From positions 27,601,027 through 27,665,026 of the forward strand of contig NC_035174.2 of assembly GCF_001659605.2 (NCBI RefSeq): a DNA stretch of 64,000 nucleotides, in the 5' to 3' direction. Shown here one piece after another: positions 34,501 through 46,437 of this stretch. The notes under the pieces were generated by a model, which did no database searches, was not told the origin of the DNA, and saw only the letters and a program-made list of their open reading frames with translations. The DNA is from Manihot esculenta (taxonomy: Eukaryota; Streptophyta; Magnoliopsida; Malpighiales; Euphorbiaceae). Made by a program: the position numbers and the translations under genes. Position 1 is the stretch's first letter, and each line of letters opens with the position of its first letter.

Positions 34501-36098
34501 GATGGAAACTCAACTGAAAAGTGGAACTACTCTCATTGTTGATCGATATTCTTATTCTGGTGTTGCTTTCTCATCTGCCAAAGGACTTGATTTTGAATGG
34601 TGTAAGGTGAAACATAATATATGTTTTCCATTTTATCTTTTGAAAATGATGTTTATTTCCTTTGTCTGGTTGTTGGTGAATGAGTATTCTTTTTGTAGGC
34701 TCCCGAGATTGGACTGCTGGCTCCAGATCTTGTACTGTACCTTGACATACCACCTGAGGTGAACTGTTTATACCATTTATAATCTATATTGTCATATTTC
34801 AAAAATTGCATTGGTAGTTTCTGCAGTTATTGGATTACTTTGTACAGACATATATAAAAGATCTCTGGAGAGGAAATGAATAATTAAAGTAGGTGAGTAT
34901 ATTGAATCCACTAGGTGTAGTCACTGCAGTAGGTAGACACTTGTGTTAGTGTATTGATATGGACTGTGGTGGCCAATTTTATTGTTGGAACGAGGATACT
35001 TGCATGCACATGAACAGTCACACTAGCAAATATAGCAGCATTCGTATAAGAAATCATGCCAAACTCAACTGAATAGAAATTGCTAATCCATTTCAGGAAT
35101 TGATTATGAAATATTAGAATTAACCAGACAGAAACAAATAAGATGAAAGTTTCTGCGCTGATAATGTTATTTTTCTCTATTAATCCTTCTCGACTGAGCA
35201 ATGTCTAAAACTTCAATGTTATACTCGACTTCATCAGAAAGCTGCAGAAAGAGGAGGCTATGGTGGTGAAAGATACGAGAAACTTGAATTCCAGAGGAAA
35301 GTTGCTGAATGCTATCAGGCCCTCCGAGATCCCTCTTGGAAGGTATGCTTTTAGTTTATCTATTATAAATTTTGTATGTGGAAATTTGCAGGATCTCCTA
35401 TCTGTGATGTTATCTTAGCCTCCAGTCCTGCTGGCAGACAACTACACTTCTGGTCTTCTATGCAACTCCATTCTATCTTTCTATGCATTATCTGATGTTG
35501 GTTTAAATGATATATGATAGTTGATAATGATATGAAAGTAATTTCTGCATCGAGTTCTGTTCATTTTGATGGATTATGTAACTTTCCCCATTCACTTTCA
35601 AATTTCAAAGAAATCATGTACATTGGTAACGGATAAAATGGCATGAGCATTAGCTAGAAATGTTGGGATCTGTTCACTTGTGGAAGATTAGAATCATTTT
35701 TCTTAGAAGATTGAAAAACAAACTTTCAGTGTTTACATGTACTATTTTCTATTATTGATGAAGTGATTTTCATTATCTTTTCTTATTTCAAATTTTCAAT
35801 GAAAACTACTTGTTTTCTTAGAAAATAGTTTTGCACAAGTAAACAGGGCCTCGAAATTTCTAGCTTTTTGTAGATACAGTCAATTCCCAATTACTCGGCC
35901 TATTGCCCGGTTGGTCATTCTTTAGACCATTGCTGGTAATATATGAATTGTTCTAAGAGTTAAATTTGGTTCCTAATTTGACTGCAGATTATAGATGGGT
36001 GCCAACCTATGGAAGAGATTCAAAAACAATTCCAAGAGATTGTGTTGGATCATGTTTCAGCATGTAAAAAGGGGAGACCCCTTTCTCATCTCTGGTAA
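31579..36098 (+). CDS. TMPK: Thymidylate kinase (dTMP kinase), six coding exons
   Basis: Phosphorylates dTMP to dTDP with ATP, supplying dTTP for nuclear and organellar DNA synthesis. Exons: 31579-31616, 31823-32179, 34495-34606, 34699-34758, 35238-35342, 35988-36098; every intron has GT/AG ends and frame is kept, giving 260 aa. Visible motifs: P-loop GLDRSGKT (residues 65-72), substrate motif VDRYSYSG (Asp148-Arg149), LID region [11 protein letters not shown] (194-204). The first ~39 residues are Arg/Ser/Leu-rich without acids, as in a mitochondrial or plastid presequence. Met40, with A at -3 and G at +4, could start a cytosolic 221-residue form; the Arabidopsis homologue (ZEUS1) is reported to be dual targeted. 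Codon 132 (AG|T) gives Ser where Arg is usual. Intron 2 holds a hairpin transposon. Confidence 0.93.
33410..34398. mobile_element. Hairpin-type DNA transposon in intron 2 of thymidylate kinase
   Basis: Ends GGGTAAATTACAC and its near reverse complement, with long inverted arms: the words ACTTTAGCCCTTGAGTTTTA and CCCTATATTTTTAAAA recur in inverted orientation at the right. The motif occurs twice per arm (about 33410 and 33640; about 34150 and 34330, inverted), so it is a double or nested hairpin. The flanks TTTTACCCA (33401-33409) and TTTTATCAA (34399-34407) match at 7 of 9 bases, perhaps an aged 9-bp target duplication of a Mutator-like element. No transposase is encoded. Confidence 0.7.
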
Positions 36099-38170
36099 TG
36101 CCATTTCTAGCTAATTTTTATCATTGTCAGAGATTGTAATTTGGCAAAAGTTGCTCTCAAGTAATTTGAACTGCTATTACTATTGTGTGAAATATGATAG
36201 AGCTTTCCAATTTTCTTTTCTGTTAAATTTGAAATTGTTTTGGTTTTTCAGTCCTTGTTTTTCTTTGGAATACATGTAGCCAAACAAAGTTTTTCAATTA
36301 TTATAATTAAATCGCTTAAGTCGTTGCAAACTTTAAATATTACAAAGGTATAGTTTGTGACTGATGCTAAATACAAGACTTGTATTGATGATGGTCGATT
36401 GGTTGGAATATGGTTGGTTATGATTTATTTTATAAAATAATAATTTAAATGAAAAGAATTTATTTTATTTAAAAATTAAAATTTTACAAATGATGTAGAA
36501 AGAAAAAAAAAATATCTTTTTTTTTTTTTTTTACTTTGTTCAAATGGCAGTTTTCGTTTTGATAATTAATTTTTTCTTATTGAACCTACGGAGCATGTGG
36601 TGAAAGCTCATTTAGACATGAGAGTTATTGAACCTACGGAGCATGTGGTGAAAGCTCATTTAGACATGAGAGTTCTTTGCAAAGGGATGAGTTTAAAAGC
36701 CTTGTCATAACTTAAGTAAAGTATTCTTTTCTCTACCTTTCTTATGGCCATCGAAATTAATTATGTTATTTCCCTCTTTGTTTAGTTTAGAATTTAGATT
36801 TGATTAATTTATTTCTCTTTCTTTTTTGAGAATGGCTTTATGCACCTCCTTTCTTATGGCCATCGAAATTAATTAGGTTATTTCTCTCTTTGTTTAGTTT
36901 AAAATTTAGATTGATTAATTCATTTCTCTTTCTTTTTTAAGGATGTATATAATCAAATTAATAAGTTAGGTAAATCACTTAGTAATTTAAAAATAATTTT
37001 GACACAACGGAAATATGGTTATATGCTTAAGGACAATTATACTTTGGTATGAAAATAATTATGAGTAATGATCTTGCTCGAGTAATAACTTTAGGATAAA
37101 ATACTTAGCGTGCTTAGATTAATGGATGCATATGAAATAATACTTCCTTACCAAACGCTAAAATATCTCATTAGTGTTATAGAAAGATGATGACGATTCA
37201 TGCATCAGCAATCATTATTAGAAAATAATGTTATTTTTGTATAGAGAATATATAGCATGAGTTCTTAAATAAAATGGGTTGCTTTTGACTAAAAGGTAGT
37301 TTTCAAAAATTTATATACTAAAAGTATAGTTAATTAAAATTTATTTACTAAAAAATGATATTTTGTGGTTAGATGCAACTTAAAATCATATATAGCTCTT
37401 TATTTTTATATAAAAAATAATATCAAAATGATAGCGACTTTGAATCGCATTCGGTCTAAATAAAAGTAAATAATAAAAATTAGGGCTGAATATGACTCAA
37501 AGTCGCACCAGCACTGCACACATGTAAGTTTTTTTATCCAATTAAATGATAAACCATACCCCTCTCATTTTCCACCAAACCATGGAAGAAAAATTTTCCA
37601 AAAATAAAAAATTTACATAAACAGTTATAATTCAAGAAGATAATGTCAATGATTAACCATTTTAGGCAAAAAGTCAATTATGAGACTAGCCTCTATCCTA
37701 TTAAGAGTGTATTTGATATTGAATTTGAAGGAAGAAAAAAGAAGTAATTTTTAGAAAAAAAAAACTCCTATTTTAGATGCTGTTAAAAAAACTGGTTGAA
37801 AAAGATTGTTTTATTATGTGGTGTTTTTATGGCTATTACATTAAAAATAATTTTAAATTAATTTTAAATATTTTTTAAATAATATTTTTGAGAAAGAGTT
37901 TTTTCTTTTAACAGCACTTCTGATAATAATGTCAAACAACGCTTCAATTTAAAATTCAAATGATTATTTGTTGATAAATCCAATTTACAAAATTTAATAA
38001 TTTATTTTTATTTTATTTAAATTGACTTAGCACTTTAGACATCTCTGTTTAATTGATCCATTTATCTAGCAATTATATAAATATAAAAATATAAAATATG
38101 TACATATTATTTAATTTATTATTTGATAAATTTAAATAAAAACTGATGTTACAAAACAATCGTCCAAAAT
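36099..38170. other. 3' flank of thymidylate kinase and intergenic DNA with local duplications
   Basis: No gene is supported. There is an exact tandem duplication of a 48-bp unit (36579-36626 and 36627-36674; starts ATTGAACCTACGGAGC) and an imperfect tandem pair of about 110 bp (about 36737-36845 and 36846-36945; starts CTTTCTTATGGCCATCG). A long T run lies near 36515-36532. The remainder is AT-rich. Confidence 0.6.
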
Positions 38171-38189
38171 AAACGATGAACTGTAAGCA

Positions 38190-40960
38190 TAAGATAAGGT
38201 CATGTGGCAAAAACCTGACAAGTAAGAAATGCAGGTCAGTTTAAGGAAAGAAGATTCAGACACCTTAACACCTGGATCCTTATCAAGACTCACCCTTCTC
38301 TCGGTAAGATAGTCTCAGCACGAAGTTATGATTAGCAGACACACTCCAACATATTTCCATTACACCTATAATCGCGGGATTATCAACTTGTTAACTGACG
38401 ATTCTCCATATCAAGCAATTGACTATATTACCGCTAGATTATCCAAAAATACCATATTTATTTTTACTTTCTTACAGTATAAAAGAAGAAGGATCACAGA
38501 GAAAAAAATACGCTATTCTCTTACACAAAAACTCTAAACAATTCATTACATTCATTCTTTTTGTAACGACCCCAAAATGGACCGTCACCGGCGCTAGGAT
38601 TCAGGTCGGCTTAAGGCCGCCAGAATCCGTAGCAAGCCTGCTATACTCTCTGAGTACCTGTAAATCTCATACATGATCAAACATTTTCTGTGAAAATAAA
38701 AACTCTTTTCTCTGTACCACGGCTTAACCTGTGCATGCACTGTCTCTGTACCCTGTACTCTGTACCCCTGACTAGAGCTTGCGCTAGATGGGTTATTACA
38801 TACCTGTTAAGCCTGGTTTTTCACATACTCTGTAAAACATATACATATACAGATCATGTACATATACCAAAGATTTACAATACAACACTATGTCAAGCAC
38901 AAGTCTAACTGAAAACACAACTATTACATCTCTTTAAATATTACATGTCCACTCTAAGCTATTACAAGTCTCTTCCTGTACTCTTCTGAACTTTCCCTGT
39001 ACACTGTACAATGAACCTGCAAGACTGGGGTAAGGGAGTGGGATGAGCTCTATAGCCCAGTGAGTAGTACAATAAAACAAATTATTAAAATATGATCTGA
39101 TGGAATGCATCATAACACAGACAATCCACATCAAGAGTAAACCTGTCTCCACATAGTTCCAGTATCTCTATACCAGGGCGTAGTCAAAGGCACCTGGATT
39201 TCCTGTCTCATATATCTATATGTGTATATAACACCTGTACTTACCATTGCCAGGGCGTAGTCAAAGGCTCCTGGACTTTACTATACCTGCCAGGGCGTAG
39301 TCAAAGGCTCCTGGTCTTCCTGTCTGAAACTACTGGATCACTCAGCATTTACTCACATCAACAATATAACTATGCAATGCAACATCTTCATGGATTCTAA
39401 TGCAATCAACCTATTGCATTAACATGATGCGTGAAAGATGCTAAAAGCAGTTTATGTCTTAATTAAAACGAGTACTCAGTTTAGTTCCACTCACCTCTGG
39501 CTGTCTGGACTGACTCTGCAGGTTCAGTAAACTCTGGAGCAGTACTCACTGCTGCTCTCTCTGGTTCCTCTGATCTGTGTAAGCACAGAAAGACTCAAAT
39601 GAGGGACCAAACTTACTTAAGAATAACTCTATTAAACTCCCCAAGAATCCTCTTAAACTCACTCTATAACTCATGCAAAGAATGCAAAAGAAAAGCTGGA
39701 CAGAACACTTTCGGCAGCAGGTTCGGCGGCCGAAAGTCCTCTCCAGAGACGAAACTCAAGCACCTTCGGCGGCCGAACCCTTTCGGGGGCAAGTTTCGGG
39801 GGCCAAAACACACTCCAGAGACGAAAGTCTCTAACCTTCGGCGGCACCTTCGGCGGCCGAACCCCCCAAACAGAGCCGAACTTCAAAACTCTCGGGGGCA
39901 AGCTGTGGCAGCCTAAGCCACCATGCAAGGGGTTCGGCGGCCGAATGAACCTTCGGCTGCCGAACCTGAGTTCTTCAAGAACTCAGCCCCAACGACAAAC
40001 CAACTCCTCCTTCCCTTCAACCTCTCCAAACATGCATATCTCAATTCCTTAACACACATATACATAAGTATATGAACATAGGGGTCCAAAACTACCTAAC
40101 AACCCCAACAAACAAATCAAACATAACACATAATCATGCTACAAACATAAATCATCAAAAATATCATTTTTCAACCTAAGCATGCATCTCTAACCAAACC
40201 TTCACAAAACTTCTGTATATCAATAAAACAAGTTCATGATCTTCACTTACCTCTTGTAAACAGGAAGATGAACGATCTGAACAAAGAAAATTGGATCAAC
40301 ACTTCCTCAAACTCACTAAACTCAAAAACTTAGCTTTTAGTTTCAAAACCTTCAAAGCCTTTGAAAACCAACACAAATTCTTGCATGAACAACCAAAACC
40401 CTTGCAGATGAGTCATAAGAGACGTGGCCTATCCTATGGCAAGGTTCTGAGGCCAACATCTGTCCAAAATATTGACTCAGCAAGCTGGCCACCTCAGCTT
40501 CGGCTGCCCAATCGCATGCAAAACCATGCAACATTCGGGGGCCGAACCTGAACTTCGGAAGCCGAACATTGGGCACTTTCGGCGGCCGAACTTACCTTCG
40601 GCGGCCGAACTTGGCTCATCTGCCTTGGTTCATTTCAGCTCAAAACTTGGTTCTATTTAACTTTAAAACATTAAAACACATCATAACACTTAGTAAAACA
40701 TAAATCCTACCCTTTCATAGAATTCCGACACCCCGGATTCCACCGGACAACAGGAATTCCGGTGCCGGATTCTAGCCGGGTATTACACTTTTCTTTAGTA
40801 TACTGACTTGAGTGTCGAAGTGGCTGTCGTGACCACCCACCACCACTTCACATTTTCTCCCTTGCAGGTTCTAACCAATCATAGGGCAATTCCATTCCAA
40901 CCACGTTATCTATCTAATATTTGCAACATTATTTAGTTTTGTTGTCAGAAAATCTCTTGA
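38190..40960 (+). repeat. LTR remnant with TATA box, split by a Tekay solo LTR
   Basis: The pieces 38190-38561 and 40788 to about 40960 look like one LTR: a TATAAAAG box at about 38478, then a transcribed part with GACTTGAGTGTCG and an ACCACCCACCACCACTTC-type stretch. These words recall Tat-lineage LTRs rather than the chromovirus whose gag starts at 41042. No primer site is clear after it, and the boundaries are approximate. Confidence 0.4.
38562..40787 (-). mobile_element. Solo LTR, Tekay family, divergent (target duplication CTTTT)
   Basis: This 2226-bp LTR (TGTAACGACC...TATTACA) is flanked by perfect CTTTT duplications (38557-38561 and 40788-40792). It keeps the palindrome arrays (about 39705-39965 and 40495-40610), the splice donor (40250-40249) and four subrepeats (about 39165-39330). 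It is more diverged than the copies at 1141 and 17005, and no TATAAAAG box is visible where they have one. Confidence 0.92.
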
Positions 40961-41905
40961 ATCCTCTGTATTCATTTGGATTACATCCGGTTTTCTACTA
41001 ATTTTCTCGAAGAGAGACCTCTCTCTCCTTTCACTCTCTAAATGGTCGATAGTTCGCCAGCTGATGCTAATATTGCTATCAATGAGGGTGTCATCGTTTC
41101 TTCCGCTCCTGACAATAGAAAAAACACATCCCTAATAGTCAATGAAACAGACCTCAATAATTTAAATAATAAACAGATACTTTAGTACATCTAAAGATTG
41201 CAGGCTACCCTCGAGCAGTATAAGACTCGAGAAGAGGTATTAAAAATGGCTCCCGAAAGAAGGGAGGAAACCTCTGTAGACATCCCAAAAGCTCGAATAG
41301 AAGCGATCAAAATGCGGCCTAAAGGAAAGGCAAAGTTCGAAGATGAATTAGACGAAACTCCGAAAGACATTAATTGAAAGCTAGTACGGGCCATGCAAAG
41401 CTAGTTACTACTATAGGGAGTTGCACCAAAAGCTCCAAATCTTAATGCAAGGTACTAAAAGCGTGGAAGATTATCATAAAGAAATGAGAATAGCCATAAT
41501 TAGAGCTAATATTAAAGAGGATAGGGAAGCGACCATGGTAAGGTTTCTTACTGGTTTGAATATAGACATAGGCACTGTGGTGGAGTTGCAATATTACATG
41601 GAGATTGAGGAAATAGTGAATATGGCCATGAAGATTGAAAGACAATTGAAGAGTTCCAACGAGGCATACAATTCTGGTTCTTCAAGTTCATAAAGTTCCA
41701 AATGGCCTAAGAAGGAAGAGAAGGGCAAGGACAAGTCCAATGACTACAAAGACAAAGGGATAACCTCTAAAGGTACCAATTTCAACTCTAATGTTGTTAA
41801 TACACCTACTAAGCATAGAGATATCAAATATTTCAAATGTTTGAGATCTGGTCAACTACTTCGCAATGCCCAAATAGAAAACTTATGCTTTTGAGGGATG
41901 ATAGA

Positions 41906-43464
41906 GAGCTTTTTTTCAATTCATGTATAATAAAAAAAATATTTATTAAATCACGCAGAATCCGAAAATATTTTCGGATTCTGTGTGTCAAACGAGCATG
42001 TTCGACACTATGACTGTCGAACACGCTTGTTCGACACTCATAGTGTCGAACAAGGTACGGAAGCATGTTGTTCGACACTAATAGTGTCAGAACAACATGC
42101 ACAAGCCATGCACAGCCTATTCACGTCCAAGCCGTCAAGCTGTCCGTCAAATTGCTGGACATGTTCGGCACTAATAGTGCCGAACATGTTCTTCCTCTAA
42201 CAGTTTTATATAAAAATAATATTTTATTAATTTTTTAATTTTTTATAAATTTAAAAATTAATTAATAAATTTTTTAAAATTATAAAAATTAAATTAAAAA
42301 AATTTAAAAATATTTTTTAATTTCAAATGCTTTTATTTTTATTTATTAAAATTTAGTCTTTAAACAATTAAATTTTTTTAAAAATATAAAAAATAAATTA
42401 AAAATATTTTAAAAATATTTTTTGATCTGCTTAAATTTTCTGCAATCCACTGCTTCATATTTTCTAATAAAAATATTATTTTTTTAATTTTTTATAAATT
42501 TAAAAATTAATTAATAAATTTTTCAAAATTATAAAATTAAATTAAAAAAATTTTAAATATATTTTTTAATCTGCTTAAATTTTCAATATATATAATAATA
42601 AAAATTATAAATTGGCATATAAAAATAAAATTATAAATTATATATTATATATTTTTAAATCAATATATAAAAATAAAATTATAAATTATAATTTTGCATG
42701 TGTTTATAATTTTTAGTATTATATATATTGAAAATTTAAGCATAATATTTTTTATTCTAAAATTTAATTGTTTAAAGGCTAAATTTTAATAAATAAAAAT
42801 GAAAGGCATTTCCAAAAAAAAAATTTAATTTTTTTAATTTAATTTTTAAATTTATAAAAAATTTAAAAATTAATATTTTTATTAAGCCGTCAAAAAATAT
42901 TTTTATGAAGCAATGGATTGCAGAAAATTTAAGCCGTCAAAAAATATTTTTAAAATATTTTTAATTTATTTTTTATATTTTTAAAAAAATTTAATTGTTT
43001 AAAGGCTAAATTTTAATAAATAAAAATGAAAAGCATTTGAAATTAAAAAATATTTTTAAATTTTTTTAATTTAATTTTTATAATTTTAAAAAATTTATTA
43101 ATTAATTTTTAAATTTATAAAAAATTAAAAAATTAATAAAATATTATTTTTATATAAAACTGTTAGAGGAAGGACATGTTCGGCACTATTAGTGCCGAAC
43201 ATGTCCAGCAATTCGATGCACACCTACAGCTCATGGCTTGTGCATGTTGTTCGACACTAATTGTGTCGAACAACATGCTTCCGTACTTTGTTTGACACTA
43301 TGATTGTCGAACAAGCGTGTTCGACAGTCATAGTGTCGAACAAGCGTGTTCGACAGTCATAGTGTCGAACATGCTTATTTGACACACAGAATCCGAAAAT
43401 ATTTTCGGATTCTGCGTGGTTTAATAAATATTTTTTTTATTACACATGAATTGAAAAAAAGCTC
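41906..43464. mobile_element. Mutator-like hairpin element with nested palindromes (9-bp target duplication)
   Basis: This 1559-bp insertion into gag is flanked by perfect 9-bp duplications GATGATAGA (41897-41905 and 43465-43473), as left by Mutator-like transposases. The terminal inverted repeats start GAGCTTTTTTTCAATTC and run for several hundred bases each, so the whole element can fold into a long hairpin. Each arm also contains short palindromes: a perfect 28-bp one (41956-41983), several TTCGACACTA...TAGTGTCGAA and one TTCGGCACTA...TAGTGCCGAA. The centre is almost pure A/T. No transposase is encoded, so it would need one in trans. Confidence 0.9.
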
Positions 43465-44039
43465 GATGATAGAGGAATTGAGTCCCAAAAGAGTAATAAT
43501 GAAAAAATGCCTGAATTAGAGGATTATAGTGATGTGGAGGTGGAGAAACATGTCCAAGCAGAAGCCCTTGTGATTTGGTGTGCTCTTAATATTTAAGAAA
43601 AGATTGAGGTGGATGAGTAAAGGGAGAACATCTTTTATACCCGTTGCTTGATAAATGGTAAGATGTGTGGTATGATTATTAATGGGGGAAGTTATACCAA
43701 TGTGGCTAGAACAATTTTGGTGGAGAAGTTGGGGCTGCCCACTATCAAACATCCTAACCTATATAAGCTACAATGGCTCAATGAATGTGGAGAAGTGAGG
43801 GTGCACAAGCTGGTTATGGTTGCATTCTCTATTGGAAGATATTCAGATGAGATTTTATATGATGTAGTACCAATGCAAGGGGGTCACATATTGTTGGAGA
43901 GGTCTTGGCAGTATGATAGACATGTGATCTATGATGGTTACAAGAATAGGTACTCATTCAAGATGAGAGATCAGACCTATGTTTTGGGTCCTCTATCACT
44001 AAAAGAGGTCTATAAGGATCAAATTAGGCTTGCGAAAGC

Positions 44040-46437
44040 TGTAATACCCGGCTCGTTCAAGCATCGAAATTCCTACCATCCGGTGGAATCTCGGATGTCG
44101 GACTCGTTTTGCGGGATATTGCAAGGGTAACCTGAAGTTTCTCTAAGGTTTTCTCAAGGTTTTCTACCATGTGTTTAAGTGTTTTATGGTTTTGAAAGGA
44201 AAGGGAATGAGTTTTGAAGAGAAAAGACCAAGGAGGCAAAATGCAGGTTCGGCCGCCAAAGGGAATATTCGGCCGCCGAAAGTGCCTTAGGTTTGGCTTC
44301 CGAAGTCCAAGTTCGGCAGCCGAACGTTGCATGGTTTTGCATGCAGTTTCGGCAGCCGAAGGAAAGGCGGTTGGCCACCTATTTAAGCCCCTTTGACCGG
44401 CCATGGAGGGTGTTGGAAGCTCTCTTGGTAGTCAAAGGTGGGGTTATGCTCTCCTTGGGAGGTTTTCATGATGTTTTCTCAAATCTTTCATGGTTTTCAT
44501 AAGGTTTAACTTGGTTTTGAAGGTTTTGAGTAAAAAGAGCAAGTTGTGGAGCTTGAAGCTTTAGGAGCTTGGTTTCTCCATATTTGGAAGTTTGGGGATC
44601 ACACCCACTCTAGTTCTTCAAGAGGTAAGTGTTGATCCTTATGTTTTATGGGGTTTTAAGTGAGTTTTATGAAGGAAAAGGGGTAGAAGTTGCATGGTTT
44701 GCATGGTTGTGCATGTGAGGGTTTATGGACCCTTTATGCCTTTATATGTTATGTGTGTTGTTTGTTGGGGTTTTAGGTAGTTTTGGACCCCTTTGTGCAT
44801 GTACTTGGGTATATGCTTGTTGATGAGAGGTGGTTTGCATGTTGTGTGAGGTTTGGGGGAAGTTGTGCTTGAGGTGAGCTAGGTTCTGCCTAATTGGAGA
44901 ACCCAGCTTCGGCCGCCGAACGTGTTGAGGAGGTGGTTTCGGCTGCCTCAACCTGCCCCCGAAGGATTGGACTTTCGTCTCTGGAGGGGAGGTTCGGCCG
45001 CCGAAGGTGCCGCCGAAGGTTAGAGACTTTCGTCTCTGGAGTGTGTTTCAGCCCCCGAACCTTGCCCCCGAAAGGGTTCGGCAGCCGAAAGTGGAGATTC
45101 GGCCGCCGAAGGTGCATGAGTTTCGTCTCTGGAGAGGACATTCGGCCGCCGAAAGTGTCCTGTCCAGCCTTCTTTTGCATGCTTTGTGTGAATGTTCTAG
45201 GATCTTTTAGGGGTTCTTTGGGGTGTTGTTTTAGAGTGTGTTTGGCACCTCATTAGAGTCCACCTGTGTAGGATCGGATCCGAGAGATCGAGGAGGCCAT
45301 CAGGGGTAGCCGTTGCAGAGTCAGTCAGCGTCTGCCAGATGAGTAGAACTAACTATGCATGTTTTCAAGTTAACGGTTAAGGATAGTGACAGTATGAGTA
45401 TGAGACACGCATCATGGATGCCATATGATACTAGGTTGTACTGCATTAGAGATCACGAATATATTGCATTGCATTCTTATTGTTGATGGGATGGACCAAG
45501 GCGATCTCAGTAGCCCGCAACCTGTTATGTCTAGATAAGACCTTTGGGAGCTCCGCAGTTAGGGGCCGGGCTCTAGTACATGTAGTGACCTGGGAGTCCG
45601 TAGGGGCCGGGCACCGACAGAGGGAGTTCTGGGATCATGTCTACTCCGAGATGTGAGATGTTTGTGCTGTGACGCATTCTATGAAAGCATGTAATGAATG
45701 AACTGTTTTATGGTTTCTACTCACTGGGCTTTTAGCTCATCCCTCTCCCTTAACCCCAGTTTTGCAGGTTCTGAGAGAGCTATGGGACGTCAGAGTCAGC
45801 AAGAGTAAGGAATGAAGTCATAGTACAGGTTGTGATTATGTAATAGAGTAGTGGACATGATGTATATTAAAGAGATAGATGTAAAATGATGTAATAGATA
45901 GTAAGTCAGTGTGTTTATGGTTTAGTATGTGCTTTGCCCAGTGTATGCTTAATCCCTAGTGTATGCATGTATCCCGTTTTACGTTTCTTGATGAGAAATG
46001 TGTCAAACTAGGCTTAACGTCTGATGTGTTTATAAAACTCCAGTGATCAGGGAAGAAAGGGTATAAAATCCCTTGACCCAAGAGCAGACCGTGAGGGAAG
46101 AAAGGGTTTCAATCCCTTGACCCAAAGCGGAAACCAAGGCTAGCTTGTGATATGCTGACCCTCAGAGAGTGGGTTCTATGTTTTCAGATATAGTGCATGG
46201 AGGTTGAGCTTAGTAGTAGATCACTGGTGTAGGCCTTGAAGGCTGTGGTTTTAAGGTTAAGCCTGGTGGTTTTACAGAAAAGTTTTAAAAGCTAGTGTTC
46301 TAGATGGATCATGTATGGGATGTTCGGAGTTCAGTAACAGGCTTGCTACGGGTCTAGGCGGCCTTAAGCCGATCTGGATCCTAGTGCCGAGCAGTTTGGA
46401 GCCGTTACAGAGGGGTATCGGTTTCCGGGCTGTTACA
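44040..46437 (+). mobile_element. Tekay-family solo LTR with extra 3' tail (target duplication AAAGC)
   Basis: TGTAATACCC at 44040 starts a plus-strand Tekay-type LTR. The usual LTR end (GCCGTTACA) is at 46409, but the insertion continues for 28 bp (46410-46437), which starts like the primer-site region (GAGGGGTATC) and ends CCGGGCTGTTACA. Perfect AAAGC duplications sit at 44035-44039 and 46438-46442, so the tail was part of the inserted DNA. Palindrome arrays (about 44245-44365 and 44905-45165) and the splice donor (44625) are kept. Its TATA-like word is TATTTAAG (about 44379). Confidence 0.9.
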
